From assembly GCF_040115645.1 (NCBI RefSeq), contig NW_027096015.1:310001-374000 (forward strand): a stretch of 64,000 nucleotides of DNA, given 5' to 3'. The stretch is from Euwallacea fornicatus (lineage: Eukaryota; Arthropoda; Insecta; Coleoptera; Curculionidae). A model generated the notes under the pieces. The model ran no database searches and was not told the origin of the DNA. It saw only the letters and a list, made by a program, of their open reading frames with translations. Numbering within the stretch: position 1 is the stretch's first letter; each line of letters opens with the position of its first letter. Position numbers and translations under genes: made by a program. Positions 22,176 through 34,301 of this stretch are shown here, in pieces.

Positions 22176-22527
22176 TTCGGTAAATGAGGATCAAATTTGT
22201 TAAACAAAGTGTCAAATTACTCAGCTCGACGAGATTTTGAAGATGTTACTACACATCATGATTGCATCTTGTTGAATTTCCAAGAAAAATAGTACTTTAT
22301 GTGCTCAAACTCACAACTTTTTTCACTTTTCAAACTTAGTAGCTCGATAACTTCGGCAAATGAGGATCAAATTTGTTAAACAAAGTGTCAAATTACTTAG
22401 CTCGACGAGATTTTGAAGATGTTACAACACATCATGATTGCATCTTGTTGAATTTCCAAGAAAAATAGTACTTTATGTGCTAAAACACACAACTTTTGTG
22501 ACTTTTCAAAATTTGAAGCTCGATAAC

Positions 22528-24988
22528 TTCGGCAAATGAGGATCAAATTTGTTAAACAAAGTGTCAAATTACTCAGCTCGACGAGATTTTGAAGATGTTA
22601 CAACACATCATGATTGCATCTTGTTGAATTTCCAAGAAAATAGTACTTTAAGTGCTCAAACACACAACTTTTGTGACTTTTCAAAATTTGAAGCTCGTTA
22701 ACTTCGGCAAATGAGGATCAAATTTGTTAAACAAAGTGTCAAATTACTCAGCTCGACGAGATTTTGAAGATGTTACTACACATCATGATTGCATCTTGTT
22801 GAATTTCCAAGAAAATAGTACTTTAAGTGCTCAAACACACAACTTTTGTGACTTTTCAAAATTTGTAGCTCAATAACTTCGGCAAATGAGGATCAAATTT
22901 TTTAAACAAAGTGTCAATTTACTCAGCTCGACGAGATTTTGAAGATGTTACAACACATCATGATTGCATCTTGTTGAATTTCCAAGAAAAATAGTACTTT
23001 ATGTGCTCAAACACACAACTTTTGTGACTTTTCAAAATTTGAAGCTCGTTAACTTCGGCAAATGAGGACCAAATTTGTTATACAAAGTGTCAAATTACTC
23101 AGCTCGACGAGATTTTGAAGATGTTACAACACATCATGATTGCATCTTGTTGAATTTCCAAGAAAAATAGTACTTTAAGTGCTCAAACACACAACTTTCG
23201 TGACTTTTCAAAATTTGTAGCTCGATAACTTCGGCAAATGAGTATCAAATTTGTTAAAGAAAATGTCCAATTAATCAGCTCGACGAGATTTTGAAGATGT
23301 CACAACACATCATGATTGCATGATTTTGAATTTCAAAGAAAAATAGTACTTTAAGTGCTCAATCACACAACTTTTTTCACTTTTCAAACTTAGTAGCTCG
23401 ATAACTTCGGCAAATGAGGACCAAATTTGTTATACAAAGTGTCAAATTACTCAGCTCGACGAGATTTTGAAGATGTTACAACACATCATGATTGCATCTT
23501 GTTGAATTTCCAAGAAAAATAGTACTTTATGTGCTAAAACACACAACTTTTGTGACTTTTCAAAATTTGAAGCTCGATAACTTCGGCAAATGAGGACCAA
23601 ATTTGTTATACAAAGTGTCAAATTACTCAGCTCGACGAGATTTTGAAGATGTTACAACACATCATGATTGCATCTTGTTGAATTTCCAAGAAAAATAGTA
23701 CTTTAAGTGCTCAAACACACAACTTTTGTGACTTTTCAAAATTTGAAGCTCGTTAACTTCGGCAAATGAGGATCAAATTTGTTAAACAAAGTGTCAAATT
23801 ACTCAGCTCGACGAGATTTTGAAGATGTTACTACACATCATGATTGCATCTTGTTGAATTTCCAAGAAAAATAGTACTTTATGTGCTCAAACTCACAACT
23901 TTTTTCACTTTTCAAATTTAGTAGCTCGATAACTTCGGCAAATGAGGATCAAATTTGTTAAACAAAGTGTCAAGTTACTCAGCTCGACGAGATTTTGAAG
24001 ATGTTACAACACATCATGATTGCATCTTGTTGAATTTCCAAGAAAAATAGTACTTTATGTGCTCAAACACACAACTTTTGTGACTTTTCAAAATTTGTAG
24101 CTCAATAACTTCGGCAAATGAGGATCAAATTTGTTATACAAAGTGTCAAATTACTCAGCTCGACGAGATTTTGAAGATGTTACAACACATCATGATTGCA
24201 TCTTGTTGAATTTCCAAGAAAAATAGTACTTTAAGTGCTCAAACACACAACTTTTGTGACTTTTCAAAATTTGTAGCTCGATAACTTCGGCAAATGAGTA
24301 TCAAATTTGTTAAAGAAAATGTTCAATTAATCAGCTCGACGAGATTTTGAAGATGTCACAACACATCATGATTGCATGATTTTGAATTTCAAAGAAAAAT
24401 AGTACTTTAAGTGCTCAATCACACAACTTTTTTCACTTTTCAAACTTAGTAGCTCGATAACTTCGGCAAATGAGGATCAAATTTGTTAAACAAAGTGTCA
24501 AATTACTCAGCTCGACGAGATTTTGAAGATGTTACAACACATCATGATTGCATCTTGTTGAATTTCCAAGAAAAATAGTACTTTATGTGCTAAAACACAC
24601 AACTTTTGTGACTTTTCAAAATTTGAAGCTCGATAACTTCGGCAAATGAGGACCAAATTTGTTATACAAAGTGTCAAATTACTCAGCTCGACGAGATTTT
24701 GAAGATGTTACAACACATCATGATTGCATCTTGTTGAATTTCCAAGAAAAATAGTACTTTAAGTGCTCAAACACACAACTTTTGTGACTTTTCAAAATTT
24801 GTAGCTCGATAACTTCGGCAAATGAGAACCAAATTTGTTAAACAAAGTGTCAAATTACTCAGCTCGACGAGATTTTGAAGATGTTACAACACATCATGAT
24901 TGCATCTTGTTGAATTTCCAAGAAAATTGTACTTTAAGTGCTCAAACACACAACTTTTGTGACTTTTCAAAATTTGAAGCTCGTTAAC
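22528..24988 (+). repeat. HOR domain III block, copy 1 (14 monomers)
   Basis: The order is two short monomers with AAGAAAATAGTAC (22528, 22703), CTCAATAAC with TTTTTTAAAC (22878), a TTATAC unit with the rare TTTCGTGAC (23054), S (23230), TTATAC (23406, 23582), TTACTAC with TTCAAATTTAG (23758), GTCAAGTTACTC (23934), a TTATAC unit (24110), S with GTTCAATTAATC (24286), CTAAAAC (24462), TTATAC (24638) and GAGAACC with the unique AAAATTGTAC (24814). It recurs at 26219-28503. Confidence 0.88.
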
Positions 24989-26218
24989 TTCGGCAAATGA
25001 GGATCAAATTTGTTAAACAAAGTGTCAAATTACTCAGCTCGACGAGATTTTGAAGATGTTACTACACATCATGATTGCATCTTGTTGAATTTCCAAGAAA
25101 ATAGTACTTTAAGTGCTCAAACACACAACTTTTGTGACTTTTCAAAATTTGAAGCTCGTTAACTTCGGCAAATGAGGATCAAATTTGTTAAACAAAGTGT
25201 CAAATTACTCAGCTCGACGAGATTTTGAAGATGGTACTACACATCATGATTGCATCTTGTTGAATTTCCAAGAAAATAGTACTTTAAGTGCTCAAACACA
25301 CAACTTTTGTGACTTTTCAAAATTTGTAGCTCAATAACTTCGGCAAATGAGGATCAAATTTTTTAAACAAAGTGTCAATTTACTCAGCTCGACGAAATTT
25401 TGAAGATGTTACTACACATCATTATTGCATCTTGTTGAATTTCCAAGAAAATTAGTACTTTTTGTGCTAAAACACACAACTTTTGTGACTTTTCAAAATT
25501 TGAAGCTCGATAACTTCGGCAAATGAGGACCAAATTTGTTATACAAAGTGTCCAATTTATCAGCTCGACGAGATTTTGAAGATGTTACAACACATCATGA
25601 TTGCATCTTGTTGAATTTCCAAGAAAAATAGTACTTTATGTGCTCAAACACACAACTTTTGTGACTTTTCAAAATTTGAAGCTCGTTAACTTCGGTAAAT
25701 GAGGATCAAATTTGTTAAACAAAGTGTCAAATTACTCAGCTCGACGAGATTTTGAAGATGTTACTACACATCATGATTGCATCTTGTTGAATTTCCAAGA
25801 AAAATAGTACTTTATGTGCTCAAACTCACAACTTTTTTCACTTTTCAAACTTAGTAGCTCGATAACTTCGGCAAATGAGGATCAAATTTGTTAAACAAAG
25901 TGTCAAATTACTCAGCTCGACGAGATTTTGAAGATGTTACAACACATCATGATTGCATCTTGTTGAATTTCCAAGAAAATTAGTACTTTATGTGCTAAAA
26001 CACACAACTTTTGTGACTTTTCAAAATTTGAAGCTCGATAACTTCGGCAAATGAGGATCAAATTTGTTAAACAAAGTGTCAAATTACTCAGCTCGACGAG
26101 ATTTTGAAGATGTTACAACACATCATGATTGCATCTTGTTGAATTTCCAAGAAAAATAGTACTTTATGTGCTAAAACACACAACTTTTGTGACTTTTCAA
26201 AATTTGAAGCTCGATAAC
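24989..26218 (+). repeat. Domain III spacer between the two large blocks (7 monomers)
   Basis: Units start at 24989, 25164, 25339, 25515, 25691, 25867 and 26043. The first two are 175 bp (AAGAAAATAGTAC). The unit at 25164 has the private GATGGTACTAC, and 25339 has the private GACGAAATTTTG with the TTTTTGTGCTAAAAC end. The 25515 unit mixes GTCC with GTTAC and a private AATTTATC. There is no unique sequence. Confidence 0.82.
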
Positions 26219-28503
26219 TTCGGCAAATGAGGATCAAATTTGTTAAACAAAGTGTCAAATTACTCAGCTCGACGAGATTTTGAAGATGTTACAACACATC
26301 ATGATTGCATCTTGTTGAATTTCCAAGAAAATAGTACTTTAAGTGCTCAAACACACAACTTTTGTGACTTTTCAAAATTTGAAGCTCGTTAACTTCGGCA
26401 AATGAGGATCAAATTTGTTAAACAAAGTGTCAAATTACTCAGCTCGACGAGATTTTGAAGATGTTACTACACATCATGATTGCATCTTGTTGAATTTCCA
26501 AGAAAATAGTACTTTAAGTGCTCAAACACACAACTTTTGTGACTTTTCAAAATTTGTAGCTCAATAACTTCGGCAAATGAGGATCAAATTTTTTAAACAA
26601 AGTGTCAATTTACTCAGCTCGACGAGATTTTGAAGATGTTACAACACATCATGATTGCATCTTGTTGAATTTCCAAGAAAAATAGTACTTTATGTGCTCA
26701 AACACACAACTTTTGTGACTTTTCAAAATTTGAAGCTCGTTAACTTCGGCAAATGAGGACCAAATTTGTTATACAAAGTGTCAAATTACTCAGCTCGACG
26801 AGATTTTGAAGATGTTACAACACATCATGATTGCATCTTGTTGAATTTCCAAGAAAAATAGTACTTTAAGTGCTCAAACACACAACTTTCGTGACTTTTC
26901 AAAATTTGTAGCTCGATAACTTCGGCAAATGAGTATCAAATTTGTTAAAGAAAATGTCCAATTAATCAGCTCGACGAGATTTTGAAGATGTCACAACACA
27001 TCATGATTGCATGATTTTGAATTTCAAAGAAAAATAGTACTTTAAGTGCTCAATCACACAACTTTTTTCACTTTTCAAACTTAGTAGCTCGATAACTTCG
27101 GCAAATGAGGACCAAATTTGTTATACAAAGTGTCAAATTACTCAGCTCGACGAGATTTTGAAGATGTTACAACACATCATGATTGCATCTTGTTGAATTT
27201 CCAAGAAAAATAGTACTTTATGTGCTAAAACACACAACTTTTGTGACTTTTCAAAATTTGAAGCTCGATAACTTCGGCAAATGAGGACCAAATTTGTTAT
27301 ACAAAGTGTCAAATTACTCAGCTCGACGAGATTTTGAAGATGTTACAACACATCATGATTGCATCTTGTTGAATTTCCAAGAAAAATAGTACTTTAAGTG
27401 CTCAAACACACAACTTTTGTGACTTTTCAAAATTTGAAGCTCGTTAACTTCGGCAAATGAGGATCAAATTTGTTAAACAAAGTGTCAAATTACTCAGCTC
27501 GACGAGATTTTGAAGATGTTACTACACATCATGATTGCATCTTGTTGAATTTCCAAGAAAAATAGTACTTTATGTGCTCAAACTCACAACTTTTTTCACT
27601 TTTCAAATTTAGTAGCTCGATAACTTCGGCAAATGAGGATCAAATTTGTTAAACAAAGTGTCAAGTTACTCAGCTCGACGAGATTTTGAAGATGTTACAA
27701 CACATCATGATTGCATCTTGTTGAATTTCCAAGAAAAATAGTACTTTATGTGCTCAAACACACAACTTTTGTGACTTTTCAAAATTTGTAGCTCGATAAC
27801 TTCGGCAAATGAGTATCAAATTTGTTAAAGAAAATGTTCAATTAATCAGCTCGACGAGATTTTGAAGATGTCACAACACATCATGATTGCATGATTTTGA
27901 ATTTCAAAGAAAAATAGTACTTTAAGTGCTCAATCACACAACTTTTTTCACTTTTCAAACTTAGTAGCTCGATAACTTCGGCAAATGAGGATCAAATTTG
28001 TTAAACAAAGTGTCAAATTACTCAGCTCGACGAGATTTTGAAGATGTTACAACACATCATGATTGCATCTTGTTGAATTTCCAAGAAAAATAGTAGTTTA
28101 TGTGCTAAAACACACAACTTTTGTGACTTTTCAAAATTTGAAGCTCGATAACTTCGGCAAATGAGGACCAAATTTGTTATACAAAGTGTCAAATTACTCA
28201 GCTCGACGAGATTTTGAAGATGTTACAACACATCATGATTGCATCTTGTTGAATTTCCAAGAAAAATAGTACTTTAAGTGCTCAAACACACAACTTTTGT
28301 GACTTTTCAAAATTTGTAGCTCGATAACTTCGGCAAATGAGAACCAAATTTGTTAAACAAAGTGTCAAATTACTCAGCTCGACGAGATTTTGAAGATGTT
28401 ACAACACATCATGATTGCATCTTGTTGAATTTCCAAGAAAATAGTACTTTAAGTGCTCAAACACACAACTTTTGTGACTTTTCAAAATTTGAAGCTCGTT
28501 AAC
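26219..28503 (+). repeat. HOR domain III block, copy 2 (13 monomers)
   Basis: It matches 22528-24988 at an offset of 3691 bp, including the rare TTTCGTGAC and GTTCAATTAATC states, until the unit at 27625. From there the offset is 3515 bp because one 176-bp monomer (the equivalent of 24110-24285) is missing. Private changes include TAGTAGTTTA in the unit at 27977. Confidence 0.88.
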
Positions 28504-31500
28504 TTCGGCAAATGAGGATCAAATTTGTTAAACAAAGTGTCAAATTACTCAGCTCGACGAGATTTTGAAGATGTTACTACACATCATGATTGCATCTTGT
28601 TGAATTTCCAAGAAAATAGTACTTTAAGTGCTCAAACACACAACTTTTGTGACTTTTCAAAATTTGAAGCTCGATAACTTCGGCAAATGAGGACCAAATT
28701 TGTTATACAAAGTGTCCAATTAATCAGCTCGACGAGATTTTGAAGATGTCACAACACATCATGATTGCATCTTGTTGAATTTCCAAGAAAATTAGTACTT
28801 TTTGTGCTAAAACACACAACTTTTGTGACTTTTCAAAATTTGAAGCTCGATAACTTCGGCAAATGAGGACCAAATTTGTTATACAAAGTGTCCAATTAAT
28901 CAGCTCGACGAGATTTTGAAGATGTCACAACACATCATGATTGCATCTTGTTGAATTTCCAAGAAAATTAGTACTTTTTGTGCTAAAACACACAACTTTT
29001 GTGACTTTTCAAAATTTGAAGCTCGATAACTTCGGCAAATGAGGACCAAATTTGTTATACAAAGTGTCCAATTAATCAGCTCGACGAGATTTTGAAGATG
29101 TCACAACACATCATGATTGCATCTTGTTGAATTTCCAAGAAAAATAGTACTTTATGTGCTAAAACACACAACTTTTGTGACTTTTCAAACTTAGTAACTC
29201 GATAACTTCGGCAAATGAGGATCAAATTTGTTAAACAAAGTGTCAAATTACTCAGCTCGACGAGATTTTGAAGATGTTACAACACATCATGATTGCATCT
29301 TGTTGAATTTCCAAGAAAATTAGTACTTTATGTGCTAAAACACACAACTTTAGTGACTTTTCAAAATTTGTAGCTCGATAACTTCGGCAAATGAGGACCA
29401 AATTTGTTATACAAAGTGTCAAATTACTCAGCTCGACGAGATTTTGAAGATGTTACAACACATCATGGTTGCATCTTGTTGAATTTCCAAGAAAAATAGT
29501 ACTTTAAGTGCTCAAACACACAACTTTTGTGACTTTTCAAAATTTGTAGCTCGATAACTTCGGCAAATGAGTATCAAATTTGTTAAAGAAAATGTCCAAT
29601 TAATCAGCTCGACGAGATTTTGAAGATGTCACAACACATCATGATTGCATGATTTTGAATTTCAAAGAAAAATAGTACTTTAAGTGCTCAATCACACAAC
29701 TTTTTTCACTTTTCAAACTTAGTAGCTCGATAACTTCGGCAAATGAGGATCAAATTTGTTAAACAAAGTGTCAAATTACTCAGCTCGACGAGATTTTGAA
29801 GATGTTACAACACATCATGATTGCATCTTGTTGAATTTCCAAGAAAATTAGTACTTTATGTGCTAAAACACACAACTTTTGTGACTTTTCAAAATTTGAA
29901 GCTCGATAACTTCGGCAAATGAGGACCAAATTTGTTATACAAAGTGTCAAATTACTCAGCTCGACGAGATTTTGAAGATGTTACAACACATCATGATTGC
30001 ATCTTGTTGAATTTCCAAGAAAAATAGTACTTTATGTGCTAAAACACACAACTTTTGTGACTTTTCAAAATTTGAAGCTCGATAACTTCGGCAAATGAGG
30101 ACCAAATTTGTTATACAAAGTGTCAAATTACTCAGCTCGACGAGATTTTGAAGATGTTACAACACATCATGATTGCATCTTGTTGAATTTCCAAGAAAAA
30201 TAGTACTTTAAGTGCTCAAACACACAACTTTTGTGACTTTTCAAAATTTGTAGCTCGATAACTTCGGCAAATGAGAACCAAATTTGTTAAACAAAGTGTC
30301 AAATTACTCAGCTCGACGAGATTTTGAAGATGTTACAACACATCATGATTGCATCTTGTTGAATTTCCAAGAAAATAGTACTTTAAGTGCTCAAACACAC
30401 AACTTTTGTGACTTTTCAAAATTTGAAGCTCGTTAACTTCGGCAAATGAGGATCAAATTTGTTAAACAAAGTGTCAAATTACTCAGCTCGACGAGATTTT
30501 GAAGATGTTACTACACATCATGATTGCATCTTGTTGAATTTCCAACAAAATAGTACTTTAAGTGCTCAAACACACAACTTTTGTGACTTTTCAAAATTTG
30601 TAGCTCAATAACTTCGGCAAATGAGGATCAAATTTTTTAAACAAAGTGTCAATTTACTCAGCTCGACGAGATTTTGAAGATGTTACAACACATCATGATT
30701 GCATCTTGTTGAATTTCCAAGAAAAATAGTACTTTATGTGCTCAAACACACAACTTTTGTGACTTTTCAAAATTTGAAGCTCGTTAACTTCGGCAAATGA
30801 GGACCAAATTTGTTATACAAAGTGTCAAATTACTCAGCTCGACGAGATTTTGAAGATGTTACAACACATCATGATTGCATCTTGTTGAATTTCCAAGAAA
30901 AATAGTACTTTAAGTGCTCAAACACACAACTTTTGTGACTTTTCAAAATTTGTAGCTCGATAACTTCGGCAAATGAGTATCAAATTTGTTAAAGAAAATG
31001 TCCAATTAATCAGCTCGACGAGATTTTGAAGATGTCACAACACATCATGATTGCATGATTTTGAATTTCAAAGAAAAATAGTACTTTAAGTGCTCAATCA
31101 CACAACTTTTTTCACTTTTCAAACTTAGTAGCTCGATAACTTCGGCAAATGAGGATCAAATTTGTTAAACAAAGTGTCAAATTACTCAGCTCGACGAGAT
31201 TTTGAAGATGTTACAACACATCATGATTGCATCTTGTTGAATTTCCAAGAAAATTAGTACTTTATGTGCTAAAACACACAACTTTTGTGACTTTTCAAAA
31301 TTTGAAGCTCGATAACTTCGGCAAATGAGGATCAAATTTGTTAAACAAAGTGTCAAATTACTCAGCTCGACGAGATTTTGAAGATCTTACAACACATCAT
31401 GATTGCATCTTGTTGAATTTCCAAGAAAATTAGTACTTTATGTGCTAAAACACACAACTTTAGTGACTTTTCAAAATTTGTAGCTCGATAACTTCGGCAA

Positions 31501-34301
31501 ATGAGGACCAAATTTGTTATACAAAGTGTCAAATTACTCAGCTCGACGAGATTTTGAAGATGTTACAACACATCATGATTGCATCTTGTTGAATTTCCAA
31601 GAAAAATAGTACTTTATGTGCTAAAACACACAACTTTTGTGACTTTTCAAAATTTGAAGCTCGATAACTTCGGCAAATGAGGACCAAATTTGTTATACAA
31701 AGTGTCAAATTACTCAGCTCGACGAGATTTTGAAGATGTTACAACACATCATGATTGCATCTTGTTGAATTTCCAAGAAAAATAGTACTTTAAGTGCTCA
31801 AACACACAACTTTTGTGACTTTTCAAAATTTGAAGCTCGTTAACTTCGGCAAATGAGGATCAAATTTGTTAAACAAAGTGTCAAATTACTCAGCTCGACG
31901 AGATTTTGAAGATGTTACTACACATCATGATTGCATCTTGTTGAATTTCCAAGAAAATAGTACTTTAAGTGCTCAAACACACAACTTTTGTGACTTTTCA
32001 AAATTTGTAGCTCAATAACTTCGGCAAATGAGGATCAAATTTTTTAAACAAAGTGTCAATTTACTCAGCTCGACGAGATTTTGAAGATGTTACAACACAT
32101 CATGATTGCATCTTGTTGAATTTCCAAGAAAAATAGTACTTTATGTGCTCAAACACACAACTTTTGTGACTTTTCAAAATTTGAAGCTCGTTAACTTCGG
32201 TAAATGAGGATCAAATTTGTTAAACAAAGTGTCAAATTACTCAGCTCGACGAGATTTTGAAGATGTTACTACACATCATGATTGCATCTTGTTGAATTTC
32301 CAAGAAAATAGTACTTTAAGTGCTCAAACACACAACTTTTGTGACTTTTCAAAATTTGTAGCTCAATAACTTCGGCAAATGAGGATCAAATTTTTTAAAC
32401 AAAGTGTCAATTTACTCAGCTCGACGAGATTTTGAAGATGTTACAACACATCATGATTGCATCTTGTTGAATTTCCAAGAAAAATAGTACTTTATGTGCT
32501 CAAACACACAACTTTTGTGACTTTTCAAAATTTGAAGCTCGTTAACTTCGGCAAATGAGGACCAAATTTGTTATACAAAGTGTCAAATTACTCAGCTCGA
32601 CGAGATTTTGAAGATGTTACAACACATCATGATTGCATCTTGTTGAATTTCCAAGAAAAATAGTACTTTAAGTGCTCAAACACACAACTTTTGTGACTTT
32701 TCAAAATTTGTAGCTCGATAACTTCGGCAAATGAGTATCAAATTTGTTAAAGAAAATGTCCAATTAATCAGCTCGACGAGATTTTGAAGATGTCACAACA
32801 CATCATGATTGCATGATTTTGAATTTCAAAGAAAAATAGTACTTTAAGTGCTCAATCACACAACTTTTTTCACTTTTCAAACTTAGTAGCTCGATAACTT
32901 CGGCAAATGAGGATCAAATTTGTTAAACAAAGTGTCAAATTACTCAGCTCGACGAGATTTTGAAGATCTTACAACACATCATGATTGCATCTTGTTGAAT
33001 TTCCAAGAAAATTAGTACTTTATGTGCTAAAACACACAACTTTAGTGACTTTTCAAAATTTGTAGCTCGATAACTTCGGCAAATGAGGATCAAATTTGTT
33101 AAACAAAGTGTCAAATTACTCAGCTCGACGAGATTTTGAAGATGTTACTACACATCATGATTGCATCTTGTTGAATTTCCAAGAAAAATAGTACTTTATG
33201 TGCTCAAACTCACAACTTTTTTCACTTTTCAAATTTAGTAGCTCGATAACTTCGGCAAATGAGGATCAAATTTGTTAAACAAAGTGTCAAGTTACTCAGC
33301 TCGACGAGATTTTGAAGATGTTACAACACATCATGATTGCATCTTGTTGAATTTCCAAGAAAAATAGTACTTTATGTGCTCAAACACACAACTTTTGTGA
33401 CTTTTCAAAATTTGAAGCTCGTTAACTTCGGCAAATGAGGATCAAATTTGTTAAACAAAGTGTCAAGTTACTCAGCTCGACGAGATTTTGAAGATGTTAC
33501 AACACATCATGATTGCATCTTGTTGAATTTCCAAGAAAAATAGTACTTTATGTGCTCAAACACACAACTTTTGTGACTTTTCAAAATTTGAAGCTCGTTA
33601 ACTTCGGCAAATGAGGATCAAATTTGTTAAACAAAGTGTCAAATTACTCAGCTCGACGAGATTTTGAAGATGTTACTACACATGATTGCATCTTGTTGAA
33701 TTTCCAAGAAAATAGTACTTTAAGTGCTCAAACACACAACTTTTGTGACTTTTCAAAATTTGTAGCTCAATAACTTCGGCAAATGAGGATCAAATTTTTT
33801 AAACAAAGTGTCAATTTACTCAGCTCGACGAGATTTTGAAGATGTTACAACACATCATGATTGCATCTTGTTGAATTTCCAAGAAAATAGTACTTTAAGT
33901 GCTCAAACACACAACTTTTGTGACTTTTCAAAATTTGTAGCTCAATAACTTCGGCAAATGAGGATCAAATTTGTTAAACAAAGTGTCAAATTACTCAGCT
34001 CGACGAGATTTTGAAGATCTTACAACACATCATGATTGCATCTTGTTGAATTTCCAAGAAAATTAGTACTTTATGTGCTAAAACACACAACTTTAGTGAC
34101 TTTTCAAAATTTGTAGCTCGATAACTTCGGCAAATGAGGATCAAATTTGTTAAACAAAGTGTCAAATTACTCAGCTCGACGAGATTTTGAAGATGTTACT
34201 ACACATCATTATTGCATCTTGTTGAATTTCCAAGAAAATTAGTACTTTTTGTGCTAAAACACACAACTTTTGTGACTTTTCAAAATTTGAAGCTCGTTAA
34301 C
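28504..34301 (+). repeat. Domain III right part, shuffled blocks
   Basis: Monomers at 28679, 28855 and 29031 are a near-identical triplet with TTATAC, GTCC, AATTAATC and GTCAC; the first two also share TTTTTGTGCTAAAAC. GAGAACC returns at 30263, 1934 bp after 28329. The CTCAATAAC/TTTTTTAAAC unit recurs at 30613, 32020, 32371 and 33775. GAAGATCTTAC (a change creating AGATCT) marks units 31317, 32899 and 33950, so this rare state has spread to three sites. The unit at 29031 has the private TTAGTAACTCG and 29383 the private CATGGTTGC. Confidence 0.84.
33075..33949 (+). repeat. 875-bp five-monomer module, copy 1
   Basis: The monomers are 176, 176, 176, 172 and 175 bp long. The order is TTACTAC with CTCAAACTCAC and TTCAAATTTAG; two GTCAAGTTACTC units; a TTACTACACATGATTGC unit lacking three bases of ACATCATGATT as well as one A; and CTCAATAAC/TTTTTTAAAC with AAGAAAATAGTAC. 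The same five-unit order and exact length recur at 38524 and 40805. Confidence 0.88.
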
